Assembly: GCA_963723595.1 (NCBI GenBank)
Contig: CAVRRQ010000014.1
Coordinates: 124,001 to 188,000 of the forward strand
DNA length: 64,000 nt
Source: RYN-230 sp963723595
Lineage (GTDB): Bacteria; Actinomycetota; Actinomycetes; Streptosporangiales; Streptosporangiaceae
Reading direction: 5' to 3'
Under the pieces are notes generated by a model. It was not told the origin of the DNA, ran no database searches, and saw only the letters and a list, made by a program, of their open reading frames with translations. Made by a program: the position numbers and the translations under genes. How positions within the stretch are numbered: the first letter of the stretch is position 1; each line of letters opens with the position of its first letter. Shown here in pieces: positions 41,039 through 49,485 of the stretch.

Positions 41039-41150
41039 CGTCTCAGTCTGGCAGAAACTGCGGTACCTGTGTCTGTTCTGCCATGCAGCTGTGGCCGGTG
41101 CGGCCTGGGAGGCTGAACGAAGAGAATCACGACCGGGGAGGTGCTCCGGC

Positions 41151-42096
41151 ATGTCCACGCCATCGGTGACGCCGCGCGGCGGCGTGGCCGCGGCCCTGAC
41201 CGTCGTCTACATAGCGTGGGGCTCGACGTTTGTCGCGATGCGGGTCGCCGTTCGCAGCCTGCCGCCGCTGACGATGAGCGGTGTGCGGTTCCTGGCCGCC
41301 GGCCTCCTGCTTTACGGCTGGTGCCTGTGGCAGCGGCATCGGCACCCGGAAGCGGGCTGGCGGCGCTCCGACTCGCCGCGAGTGGCGCGCCAGCGCCATC
41401 CTCGGCATCGCGCTGCCCGCCGCCGGCACGGGCGGCGCGGCCTGGGCGGAGCAGAAGATCCCGGCCGGGACCGCCGCGCTGCTGCTGGCCACCGTTCCCG
41501 TGTGGATGATCATCACCAGCCGCGTCGTCGACAACGAACGCATCACGGTCCTCACCGCGGGCGGCCTGGTCCTGGGCCTGGCCGGGGTCGGGGTACTGGT
41601 CAATCCGCTCGCTGGCGGTGCTCCGGATCTGCTTCCATCGGCCGTCGCGCTCGGCGGTGCGCTGTGCTGGGGCTGCGGGTCGGTCTACGCCAAGCGAGCC
41701 CCGCACCCCGGCCAGCCGCTGCTTGCCAGCGGCATGGAGATGATCTGCGCGGGCGTGGCACTGTGCCTGATCGGCGCCGCCGGCGGAGAACTCGGCCGCA
41801 TCAGCGCTGCCTCGCTCGTCTCAGCATCTGGGCTGGCGCTTGGGTATCTCATCGTCTTCGGCAGCCTGCTGGGCTACAGCACCTACGAATGGCTGCTCCA
41901 CCATGCATCCAGCCAGCTCGCCGGCACCTATGCGTTCGTCAGCCCGCTCGTCGCCGTCATCCTGGGCTGGTGGCTGCTCGGCGAACAGGTCAGCGGGCAC
42001 ACCCTGCTGGCCGCCGCCGCCATCAGCGTCGGTGTCGCCCTCATCATGCTGCACCCCGAGAAAAGAACCAGAACCAGGCCGGGACGAAACAGGTGA
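41151..42096 (+). pseudogene. EamA/DMT-family transporter, frameshifted
   Basis: ATG 41151 starts a drug/metabolite exporter: ALTVVYIAWGSTFVAMRVAV, then MSGVRFLAAGLLLYGWCLW. The frame slips near 41383. The second part continues WRASAILGIALPAAGTGGAAWA, then ten-helix-type EamA repeats (LAGTYAFVSPLVAVILGWWLLGE) to the stop at 42094–42096. The complete protein would be about 315 residues. It diverges from the GlxA-type regulator. Confidence 0.82.
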
Positions 42097-42788
42097 CCGG
42101 CCCCGGAAACCACCAGCAGCGCGAGTACCCGCCACTAGCAGGCGTCAGCGCAAACACCCGGCCGCGCGACGCGCCCAGCGGCAGCGAAACATGAACCAGG
42201 CCCGATCTGCTGCTGTGACACCCCCGCGCCATGAGTCCCCCAGGGCGGGATTCCGCACCTTCCAACGTCCGGTCACCGTAAGTCGGCTCCGACCGCCGCA
42301 ACGCTGACCCGGACGGCCGAGCCGATAATCTGCAGGAACACGGAAGTTACCAGCCTGGGGTCATTGTGCAGCCGCGGCGGCCAGAACGCGTGGCTGCCGG
42401 TGCGCTCTAGGTCAAACCAGGCCGACGAGGCCGATGGGGTGGAAGATCTCCTGGAACGCAGGAACGACGCTGTCGGCGTCGGCAGGAGCGGGAGGGCGAG
42501 GGCCTCGCCGGGACCGGCAGGTGCCTGAGGCGGAAGAGGATGAGCGCGGTCTCGTGACTATGCCCGCGGTTACTTCCGCGGGACTGGCGGCGTACAGGAC
42601 CAGGGAAGCCGTCTCGGTCACGACGCCGATCAGGCAACAGCCGCTGCCCCAGGCGAGCGGACCAGAACGAGCGCGCATCAGATCGTGTCCGCCACCAGGC
42701 CACTAGCCACACAATCAGCGGAAGTGTGTGCGCCGCTCCGGTCTGGTGCTGAGGGCAGGTGGGCTGGTGGCACTGGGATGATGCGGTT
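42097..42788. other. 692-bp region without a convincing gene
   Basis: No conserved gene is seen. A minus-strand frame at 42412–42678 starts MRARSGPLAWGSGCCLIGVV and has one hydrophobic stretch, but its second half is low-complexity Arg/Ser. It may be a remnant. The end of the region should hold the epoxide hydrolase promoter. Confidence 0.5.
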
Positions 42789-43967
42789 ATGGCGGATCGG
42801 ATCGAGCCGTTCACGATCACCGTGGACAGCACGGCGCTGGATGACCTGCGTGACCGGCTGCGGCGGGCACGGTGGCCCGAGCGCGAGACGGTGGACGACT
42901 GGTCGCAGGGCGTCCCCCTGGGCTACCTGCAGGATCTGTGCGGCTACTGGGCCAGCCGTTACGACTGGCGGGCCACGGAGGCGCGCATTAACAAGATCCC
43001 GCAGTTCACCACAAGGATCGACGGCCTGGATATGCACTTCCTGCACCTCCGCTCCCCGCACCCCGGCGCGACGCCGCTGGTCATGACTCATGGCTGGCCC
43101 GGATCGTTCTTTGAGTTCGAGCGGGTGCTCGGGCCGCTGACCGACCCGCCCGCGCACGGCGGCGATCCTGGCGATGCGTTCGATGTGGTTGTGCCATCGC
43201 TTCCTGGTTACGGGTTCAGCGGCAAGCCAGACAGCACCGGCTGGGACATCCATCGCATCGCCCATGCCTGGGCCGAGCTGATGACCCGGCTGGGCTACGA
43301 CCGGTTCCTGGCCGAGGGCAGCGACTGGGGCACTAGCGTGTCCACCAGCCTGGCGCTGCACCAGCCCGGCCTGCTGCTGGGCATCCACCTCATTCCGCCG
43401 CTGGCGCCACCTGACCGCAACGCCGGCGACCTGACCGGCCGGGAACAGGTCGCGCTGGCCGACCTCGACGAACGCACCAACACCGGATCGGGCTACTCAG
43501 CCGAGCACGGCACCCGTCCCCAAACCATCGGCTATTCCCTGACCGACTCTCCGGCCGGGCTGTGCGCCTGGATTGTGGAGAAACTGTGGGCCTGGACCGA
43601 TCACCCCGGCGACCTCAGCCAGGTTCTCACCGCGGACCAGGTGCTGGACAACATCACCTTGTACTGGCTGACCGGCACCGGCGCCTCCTCCGCCCGGCTG
43701 TACTGGGAGAGCATCGCTGAGGTCACTGAATGGTTCACCACCGCCACCAGCGACACCGTCACCGTCCCGGCCGGATGCAGCATCTTCCCCAAAGAAGTAC
43801 CCCGGCCCTCCCGCCGCCAGGCCCAGCGGCGCTTCACCAACATCGTGCACTGGAACGAACCCGGCCGCGGCGGCCACTTCGCCGCATGGGAACAGCCCGC
43901 CCTCTTCATCGACGAAATCCGCGCCGTCGCCCGAAGCTGCCACCACCATCCACGCCAGCCCGCCTGA
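42789..43967 (+). CDS. Epoxide hydrolase (alpha/beta hydrolase with EHN domain)
   Basis: A 392-residue microsomal-type epoxide hydrolase that opens epoxides to diols. The N-terminal EHN lid-anchor region reads IEPFTITVDSTALDDLRDRL and RINKIPQFTTRIDGLDMHFLH. The alpha/beta core has oxyanion motif HGWPGSFFEF, catalytic nucleophile Asp in EGSDWGTSVS (usual GGDWG), and the late His region NEPGRGGHFAAWEQP. ATG 42789 is where homology starts; the frame is open to GTG 42759. It is cargo of the tRNA-Ala element. Substrate unknown. Confidence 0.88.
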   Translation: MADRIEPFTITVDSTALDDLRDRLRRARWPERETVDDWSQGVPLGYLQDLCGYWASRYDWRATEARINKIPQFTTRIDGLDMHFLHLRSPHPGATPLVMTHGWPGSFFEFERVLGPLTDPPAHGGDPGDAFDVVVPSLPGYGFSGKPDSTGWDIHRIAHAWAELMTRLGYDRFLAEGSDWGTSVSTSLALHQPGLLLGIHLIPPLAPPDRNAGDLTGREQVALADLDERTNTGSGYSAEHGTRPQTIGYSLTDSPAGLCAWIVEKLWAWTDHPGDLSQVLTADQVLDNITLYWLTGTGASSARLYWESIAEVTEWFTTATSDTVTVPAGCSIFPKEVPRPSRRQAQRRFTNIVHWNEPGRGGHFAAWEQPALFIDEIRAVARSCHHHPRQPA

Positions 43968-44210
43968 GCGGCCTGCATCGCGCGCGAAGGCTCTGAAAGG
44001 CATCACTAAATTCAGAACTCCCCGTTCTTTGTGCCTTAGCGGAGGAGTGCCGAGGCTGCCTTGGCCACCCAGATTGGCGGATACTTGCGCGTGATTTTGG
44101 TGCCTTATCGTAACGGAGTGTGGACCTCTGCAGCAGAGTTTGGGCAAGTCTTGGGCACGGGCGCTGGTCAGTTTCCCGGCTAGCTCAGTGCAGGCCGCGG
44201 CCCGGGTGGG

Positions 44211-44519
44211 TCAGGCGGCGTGGGTTTCGAACCAGACGGAGCCGAGGTCGTGGCCAGCGGTCAGGCGGACGTCGGCGTCGAGCGCGGCAGCCAGGCGCCG
44301 TAGCAGGGCAACTGTGGGCTCGGTGCCGCCTTCTTCGATGCACTCGATCTCGTCGGCGGTCATGCCTGCGCGCCCGGCCAGGTCGGTGACGCTCAGGCCG
44401 AGGGCGGTGCGCCGCTCATAGAGTGCCTTGCCGAAGGCCAGGGACTCCCGGATGGCGAGCCGCTCAGGATCGTCAGCCTCGGTCTCGGGGCGAACCCAGC
44501 GGGTGTGGTAGCCAGTCAT
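44211..44519 (-). CDS. XRE-family antitoxin (HigA-like)
   Basis: A 102-residue helix-turn-helix protein. ATG 44519 overlaps the toxin stop (TGATG). The Cro/XRE fold is KALYERRTALGLSVTDLAGRA and MTADEIECIEEGGTEPTVALLRRLAAAL. It pairs with the RelE/Gp49-like toxin encoded just upstream: toxin-first order, as in HigBA. It probably represses its own promoter and neutralises the toxin. It lies close to the right end of the tRNA-Ala element, where it could stabilise it. Confidence 0.85.
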   Translation of the reverse strand: MTGYHTRWVRPETEADDPERLAIRESLAFGKALYERRTALGLSVTDLAGRAGMTADEIECIEEGGTEPTVALLRRLAAALDADVRLTAGHDLGSVWFETHAA

Positions 44520-44893
44520 CACACCTGCCTCTCGTAGATCCCGGCAGCCGGTCCGTGGTGGTCGCTCTCGCACAGTTTCTGAGCCCGGACCGCCCGGTCG
44601 ATCTGCCTTTGGTCATGCTGCCTGGTCTTGCGGAACACGGTGAGGAGCACGATCTTCCCATCAGGAGTACACCAGTACGTTACCCGGGCTGCAACATCGC
44701 GAAGCCGGATCCGCAGCTCCCAGACCGCCCCCTCCAGGTGATCTGACCAGGGGCCACCGAGTTCGGTTCCCCTCTGCGCCAGCATCCCGCAGACCTCATC
44801 GACCCGCTTGAAGTCGCTGTCGCTGAGACTGTCCAGCCAGTCACGGACCTCAGGCTCAAGCTCGAAGTCACATAAGTCACGTGTGCTTCTCAC
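44519..44893 (-). CDS. RelE/HigB-type toxin (phage Gp49-like)
   Basis: A protein of up to 124 residues. The RelE-like core reads EVRDWLDSLSDSDFKRVDEVC, HLEGAVWELRIRLRDVAARV and TYWCTPDGKIVLLTVFRKTRQ. Arg residues in the final strand and tail match the mRNA-interferase family. ATG 44893 is the first start after a stop; the true N-terminus could be a few residues shorter. It is translationally coupled to the antitoxin. Confidence 0.83.
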   Translation of the reverse strand: MRSTRDLCDFELEPEVRDWLDSLSDSDFKRVDEVCGMLAQRGTELGGPWSDHLEGAVWELRIRLRDVAARVTYWCTPDGKIVLLTVFRKTRQHDQRQIDRAVRAQKLCESDHHGPAAGIYERQV

Positions 44894-45002
44894 GTCGGGT
44901 CAAGATACTCGTGTCGGCGGACACTACGGGCCCACCCTGGGCGTTGCCCTGGCACACAAAGGGCGCAGGCACACCCAAGCCCTCCCGCTGAGGCTTGTAC
45001 AT

Positions 45003-45082
45003 GTACAGCACGAAAGTACCGCAACAGGTCCGGACGCCAGCGGATGGCCAGAAACGGGCACGGACGCTGACCTGCGGCGGTA
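45003..45082. repeat. Right-end sequence RE1 of the tRNA-Ala element
   Basis: The 80-bp block starts GTACAGCACGAAAGTACCGC and ends ACCTGCGGCGGTA. It aligns without gaps to 63011–63090 at roughly 80–85% identity by eye. Its first 23 bases resemble the left-end pair at 39425 (GTACAGCA–AAAGTACAGC), in the same orientation. It lies 29 bases before attR. Candidate recombinase arm-binding sites. Confidence 0.6.
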
Positions 45083-45110
45083 GACGCGGGTGGACGTGCT
45101 GCCTGTTGTG

Positions 45111-45152
45111 TGCAACCAGGGGGTCAGGGGTTCGAGTCCCCTTAGCTCCACT
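45111..45152 (+). repeat. attR: attR: exact 42-bp copy of the tRNA-Ala 3' half
   Basis: Identical to 39349–39390 from the anticodon to past the acceptor end. The upstream half of a tRNA is absent here, so this is an attachment-site remnant and not a second tRNA gene. It closes a 5.7-kb element carrying regulator, exporter, epoxide hydrolase and toxin–antitoxin genes. Confidence 0.88.
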
Positions 45153-45262
45153 TCCCGTTTTCAGGTATCTGGCCAGGTCAGACGTCGTTAATTCCGGTTC
45201 TCCCCGTATCGCGAGGGTGGCTCGCGCGGACCGCCTGGGGCGGTTGGGAGGAATTTGGAAGA

Positions 45263-45838
45263 TCATCTTCTCCCTGTCTCCCGGTGCCACCTTATTGCGT
45301 AGTCAGCGGACGCGCCTGCGGGTGGCCAGGCGGCGATGGGCACGCCGGGCCAGGTGGTGGCGTCGGCGATGACGAGCTTGCCGGGCTGGGCGCTGGCTGC
45401 TTCGTGGCGTCCATCGCAGGCCGGCCGGAAGACACGGCGGGCGTAGTTGCTGCGCCGGTAGTGGCCGCCGTCGGGCCCGAGGAAGACGTAGCGGCCGCTG
45501 CCGCCGTGCCGGGCGGCGCAGCCGCACGGCAGATGCGGATCGTCCTGGATCTGGCGGGCGAGCAGGCCGGTGAGGAAAGGCGGCAAGTCGACAGGGAGAC
45601 ACGGCTCCCAGGCGGGGCTGCGGTAGGAGTCGTCCTTGGGTGGGAGCCGGTGGAACCGGTCGTTGAGTTCGCGGAGCTGCCACTCGACGTGGATCTCGCC
45701 GGGGTGGAGGTAGCCGCGTTCGAGGCCGATCACCTCGCCCCAGCGCAGCCCGGTGTACCCGATGTTATGCCGATCCGCGTCAGCCGAGTCAAATGGCATT
45801 AGGCGCACCGGATACGGGACGCTGGACTGCCTGCTCAC
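45263..45838 (-). pseudogene. Tyrosine recombinase (integrase) fragment
   Basis: 191 codons resemble the central part of actinomycete phage-type integrases: box I YTGLRWGEVIGLERGYL, then EWQLRELNDRFHRLPPKDDSY, VDLPPFLTGLLARQIQ, and GRYVFLGPDGGHYRRSNYAR. The N-terminal arm-binding domain is missing, and so is the C-terminal His-x-x-Arg/Tyr catalytic region. It is therefore inactive as given. It lies 110 bases past attR and is probably the integrase remnant of the next element in the stack. Confidence 0.78.
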
Positions 45839-45971
45839 ACTAGGCCGAGAGGATTGGCGTTGGCTACGGAAGAGTGCTCAGCGGTTCGAGGTCGCAGGGA
45901 TGGGCGTGATGGTGGCCTGCGCTGCGGATGCGCGTGCGCTGCGGCGCAGGTTCAAGGAGGCTGAGCGGTGA
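45837..45971 (+). pseudogene. C-terminal fragment of an unknown gene coupled to the GyrA-like gene
   Basis: About 44 codons (DWRWLRKSAQRFEVAGMGVM, ACAADARALRRRFKEAER) look protein-like and end with a TGA overlapping the GTG of the next gene (GTGA). The upstream part is replaced by the integrase fragment on the other strand. Probably the tail of a gene once translated together with the GyrA-like protein. Confidence 0.35.
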
Positions 45972-47029
45972 GTGAGCGCACGGGCTGCACCTTTGTCGAG
46001 CTGGCGGTTCTGGAGTCGCTCGACGCAGCGACTGGCGGACGCCCCCGTGCGCATGCGCGTTCTGCGAAGGTCCTGGCCGGGATCGAGGAACGCAGCGGGC
46101 TCGGCCCCATCTACTCCTATGAGCTCCTGCTTGACCTGGCCCGCCCGTGGATCATCCCGGTCGCGACGGTCGCTGTACAGGGCAACAAAGGGGACCGGAG
46201 CTTTCCCATGGCCGCCGGGCCCGGGTACACCGAGTGCCGCCCCTCGCAGGTGGGCCAGCTGGTACTGGCCGCCGAGGCTGGTCATCTGGCGCCGGTTCCG
46301 GTCGGCCTGATCAACGGCACTACCAACCGGGGCGGCACCCAACCCTCATTGGAGCCGTTCGCGGTCCTCACCGCGCTACGGCGGCTTCTGGACGACCCGC
46401 GTGTCCCCGACCGTGAGGTGACCGGCATCATCGGCGGTCCGTACTCCGTGACCGGCTGCACCGTCACCGGGAATATCGCTGCGCTCGCCAGAGGCCGCCG
46501 GGTCGTGCTCCGAGAGACCGGGCAGATCACCATCACCGGCGTTCCCGCCCCGCAGGCCCCGGCCGGTCCTCCGGTGCCAGCCCGCGGCGTCATGGTGGCG
46601 CACGGCGGGATCGGTCCCGGGCCTGAAATCCCCGCCCACCTGGTCATCGAGTCGCTGCCGGCCCGCACTGTCGCGTCGGAGGTAGCGCAGGAGATCGCCC
46701 GGCGGGCGGCATCCCGCCCGTGGTCAGCCTCGCACCCCGAGCTGGCGCGGCGAACCGAGCTCCCCGTCGCCGAGGTGGACGACCAGTCAGACTATGAGGT
46801 CCGGATCCCGATCAGGCTGCGCCCAGGCTCAGACCCGGGCGCCGTGCGGGACCAGATCGCGACGATCGAAGGGGTCTCGGTCGAGGTGTCCTGCGCCTTC
46901 CCTGCCCCGCTGGCCAGCGTGCTCCGGTCCTGGGTAGACCGCTACCGCAGTGAGGACATCGCCGCCAGCCTTAACGAACTGGAAAACGCCATCCACTACG
47001 ACCGGCAACGCGAGCGACGCAACCGCTGA
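45968..47029 (+). CDS. Orphan GyrA-like protein (type IIA topoisomerase A breakage-domain relative)
   Basis: A 353-residue soluble protein aligning along its length to the GyrA breakage–reunion core. IYSYELLLDLARPW matches GyrA IYDALVRLAQPW. QGNKGD at 71–76 matches QGNFGS. GYTECR has Tyr87 at the place of catalytic Tyr131. GLINGTTNRGG matches LLINGSQG. HLVIESLPARTV and LRPGSDPGAVRDQI match the later GyrA LIVTELPYQV and tower segments. HPHGD is absent and the Arg before the Tyr is Gly. There is no C-terminal wrapping domain or GyrA box, and no GyrB-like partner nearby. It may cleave, bind or mimic gyrase–DNA; function unknown. Confidence 0.72.
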   Translation: MSERTGCTFVELAVLESLDAATGGRPRAHARSAKVLAGIEERSGLGPIYSYELLLDLARPWIIPVATVAVQGNKGDRSFPMAAGPGYTECRPSQVGQLVLAAEAGHLAPVPVGLINGTTNRGGTQPSLEPFAVLTALRRLLDDPRVPDREVTGIIGGPYSVTGCTVTGNIAALARGRRVVLRETGQITITGVPAPQAPAGPPVPARGVMVAHGGIGPGPEIPAHLVIESLPARTVASEVAQEIARRAASRPWSASHPELARRTELPVAEVDDQSDYEVRIPIRLRPGSDPGAVRDQIATIEGVSVEVSCAFPAPLASVLRSWVDRYRSEDIAASLNELENAIHYDRQRERRNR

Positions 47030-47084
47030 CCCGGGAAGGCCGGGATTCCTGGGTCAGCGGCAACGAGGACAGGCGTTGCGGGGC

Positions 47085-47356
47085 CTACAGATCCAGGCCC
47101 CGGTACACCTCGCGGCGGTGCCCGACCAGGGCGATGGTGACCGTGCGGGTGGTGTCGTCCACGTCGTCGATGATCCGGTAGTCACCCACCCGGGCCCGCA
47201 ACCAGGGCCGGTGTCCCTTAACGACTTGACGCCTGCGGGTCTGGGGTCCATCCCAAGGGCGCGCATGGCATCGAGAATGTCTTTGCGGGCGGCCGGGTTG
47301 AGCTGACGCAAGGTCTTTCAGACACGAGGGCGTGCCTCAACCGTATACGCGGTCAC
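47085..47356 (-). pseudogene. RelE-family toxin, inactivated
   Basis: From GTG 47356 the reading is TAYTVEARPRV, then an in-frame TGA, then LRQLNPAARKDILDAMRALG. One missing A near 47219 then shifts the frame; corrected it continues GHRPWLRARVGDYRIIDDVD and HRREVYRGLDL with a stop at 47085–47087. This is a typical RelE/ParE fold with the YRI and R-E-VY motifs. Two independent lesions suggest a genuinely dead toxin. The Phd-like antitoxin gene precedes it by 3 bases. Confidence 0.78.
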
Positions 47357-47359
47357 TGA

Positions 47360-47611
47360 TCAGCGCCCGAACTCGGCGTCAAGCTCGTCGAGCGGGATCG
47401 ACTCGCCGGGCTCGTCCCAGGCGGCGTCGGCCTCAGCAGCGTCTTCGGCGACCTCCGCGGCGCGTAGGGCCTCGATCACGGACTCAGGGACGATGGCCGC
47501 GACACGCTCACCGGCGACCGTCAGGTGAGTAATGACGCCCCGGCGCGCGTTCGCCACCGCAGCGCGTACGGCGTCACTGTCGGCGGAAACATCACGGACG
47601 GGCTCACTCAC
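47360..47611 (-). CDS. Phd/YefM-type antitoxin
   Basis: An 83-residue protein: VSADSDAVRAAVANARRGVI, then HLTVAGERVAAIVPESVIEAL, the Phd/YefM DNA-binding fold. The acidic C-terminus (DAAWDEPGESIPLDELDAEF) normally wraps the toxin. It lies in an operon with the broken RelE toxin. The intact antitoxin beside a dead toxin is a common decay stage, because the antitoxin is harmless alone. Confidence 0.85.
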   Translation of the reverse strand: MSEPVRDVSADSDAVRAAVANARRGVITHLTVAGERVAAIVPESVIEALRAAEVAEDAAEADAAWDEPGESIPLDELDAEFGR

Positions 47612-48103
47612 CGCATCCAGTGTACAAAGGGCGGCATCGGGTTGCCGGCCTGTAGCTCCACCACTGCCCGATGCACAGTCGCCGGTTACGATCCACGCCT
47701 GTGACCGCCCTCGCTCGCAGCGACCCCAAGGTCCGGTGCCTGCAGAACGAGTTTGCGGTCGAGACCAAGCTGTTCGAAAAACTCCTCTGACGTAAGCCGC
47801 AAGACGGCCTGCCCGCCGGTGAGGCAGCCCAGCTCACCATCACACGCAGTGATCGGGTTCGCTGGGCGGCGGCCGTGCAGTATGCCACGGCTTGGGCTGC
47901 ATCCAGCACCGGACTTCTCTGAGCAACGGCTGTCCCGCAGGCACAGGCTCCGTCTACAGGTGGTGCCGCGGCCCGCGTGAATTCGTCCTGACCTGGCTGC
48001 TGTGCCGTATCGCGAGTGATCGGCTTGCGCCCGCAAATCATTCAGTGTTATACAAGACCATAACAATCTTTCGGCCGGTCCAGTCCGGGAAGGGACGTGC
48101 AGT
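47612..48103. promoter_or_regulatory. 492-bp gap with a GntR-type operator at 48046–48065
   Basis: No gene is supported in most of the gap; a minus-strand frame contains a protein-like stretch (LGCLTGGQAVLRLTSEEFFE) at about 47740–47830 that may be a remnant. TGTTAT (48046–48051) and ATAACA (48060–48065) form an inverted repeat about 40 bases before the GntR start. It is a good candidate operator for autoregulation, and GGGAAGGGA supplies the ribosome site. Confidence 0.55.
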
Positions 48104-48574
48104 GTGATCGACTTCCATGTCGATAAGGCGGGCAGCGTGCCCGTCTATGCGCAGCTGGTGCGCCAGGTGCGGGAGGCGATGCGGCTGGGTCTGCTGCATC
48201 CCGGTGACCGGCTGCCAACCGTGCGAGAGGTCGTCACCTCGTGCACAGTGAATGCGGCCACCGTGCTCAAGGCGTATCGCGAGCTGGAGATGTCCGGGCT
48301 CGCCGAGTCCCGGCAGGGTTCTGGGACGTTCGTCACCGGCACTCTGGGATCTGCAGATCCCCACGTCATGGCCCGGCTGCGGGGCGGCTTGTCACGCTGG
48401 CTGGATCAGGCGCGCGAGGCAGGACTCGAAGACGAGGACGTCCAGGCGCTTGTGGCCTCCGTGCTCGCCCAGCAGGCAGCGGGCGCGCCACGAGCCGGAG
48501 ATCCCGGTCCGGCACGGCGGGCCGCCGGTGCAGAAGTGGCACCGCGTGCCGCCGGGATCGGAGGTGCGGCGTGA
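48104..48574 (+). CDS. GntR-family regulator, YtrA type
   Basis: A 156-residue regulator. The N-terminal winged helix reads VPVYAQLVRQVREAMRLGLL and LPTVREVVTSCTVNAATVLKAYREL, ending GSGTFV. The short helical C-terminus is characteristic of YtrA regulators that control adjacent ABC transporters. Its stop overlaps the GTG of the ATPase gene (GTGA). It probably represses the operon until a cell-envelope-active compound is present. Confidence 0.88.
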   Translation: MIDFHVDKAGSVPVYAQLVRQVREAMRLGLLHPGDRLPTVREVVTSCTVNAATVLKAYRELEMSGLAESRQGSGTFVTGTLGSADPHVMARLRGGLSRWLDQAREAGLEDEDVQALVASVLAQQAAGAPRAGDPGPARRAAGAEVAPRAAGIGGAA

Positions 48575-49485
48575 GCGAGGAGCCGAGCGCCCTGGAGGCC
48601 AGGGGCCTGACCAAGCGCTACCGCGACGTGGTGGCGCTGAGCGAGTGCAGCTTCCAGCTGCCCGCGCACCGCATCATCGCGCTGGTCGGGGCCAACGGCG
48701 CGGGCAAGTCCACGCTGATGAGCATCGCCGCCGGGCTGCTGCCGGCCACCAGCGGTGAGGTCCTGGCCGGCGGGCAACGCGTTGACCCGCACCGCCGGCC
48801 CCGCCCGGCCGACACCGCGCACCGGGTCGCCATCCTCGCCCAGGACAAGCCGCTCTACCGCGACTTCACCGTCGCCGACATGCTGAAGTTCGGGCAGCAC
48901 ACCAACCGCGTCTGGGACCAGCAGCGGGCGGTGAACTGGCTGGATCGCTTCGAGGTGCCGCTCCAGCGGCGCTGCGGCCGGCTGTCCGGCGGGCAGCGCG
49001 CCCAGGTCGCCCTCGCGGTCGCGCTCGGCGGCTGCCCCGATGTGCTGCTGCTGGATGAGCCGCTGGCGAACCTGGACCCCGTCGCCCGCAGCGAGGTCAC
49101 CGGGGAGCTGATAGCCGAGGTCGCCGACAGCGGCATGACCGTGATCCTCTCCACCCACATCGTGGCCGAGCTCGCCGGGGTCGGCGAGTATCTGCTGCTG
49201 CTGGCCGCTGGCCGGCCGGTGCTGGCCGGTGACATCGAGGAACTGCTCGCCGGCCATGTGCGGCTGACCGGCCCCCGCGCGGACCTGCCACCGTGCCCCG
49301 GCCAGATCGTCCGGGCCCAGCACACCGAGCGCCAGTCCACCTTCATCGTCCGGCTGCCCAGCCAGGCCGTGCCCTCCGCTGTCGCCCCGGGGTGGAGCAG
49401 CGGGCCGGTGACCCTCGAGCAACTGACCATCACCTACCTCAAGACGTCCGCGAAGCCGCCCCGAGTCCTGGAGGCCACCTTATGA
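48571..49485 (+). CDS. ABC transporter ATP-binding protein (GntR-linked)
   Basis: 304 residues from GTG 48571. Walker A GANGAGKST, Q-loop AILAQDKPLYRDFTV, signature LSGGQRAQVALAVAL, Walker B VLLLDEPLANLDP and H-loop STHIVAEL are all present. The C-terminal 80 residues form the accessory domain common in antibiotic-type exporters. It overlaps both the regulator and the permease (ATGA), forming a three-gene operon. Exported substrate unknown. Confidence 0.92.
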   Translation: MSEEPSALEARGLTKRYRDVVALSECSFQLPAHRIIALVGANGAGKSTLMSIAAGLLPATSGEVLAGGQRVDPHRRPRPADTAHRVAILAQDKPLYRDFTVADMLKFGQHTNRVWDQQRAVNWLDRFEVPLQRRCGRLSGGQRAQVALAVALGGCPDVLLLDEPLANLDPVARSEVTGELIAEVADSGMTVILSTHIVAELAGVGEYLLLLAAGRPVLAGDIEELLAGHVRLTGPRADLPPCPGQIVRAQHTERQSTFIVRLPSQAVPSAVAPGWSSGPVTLEQLTITYLKTSAKPPRVLEATL

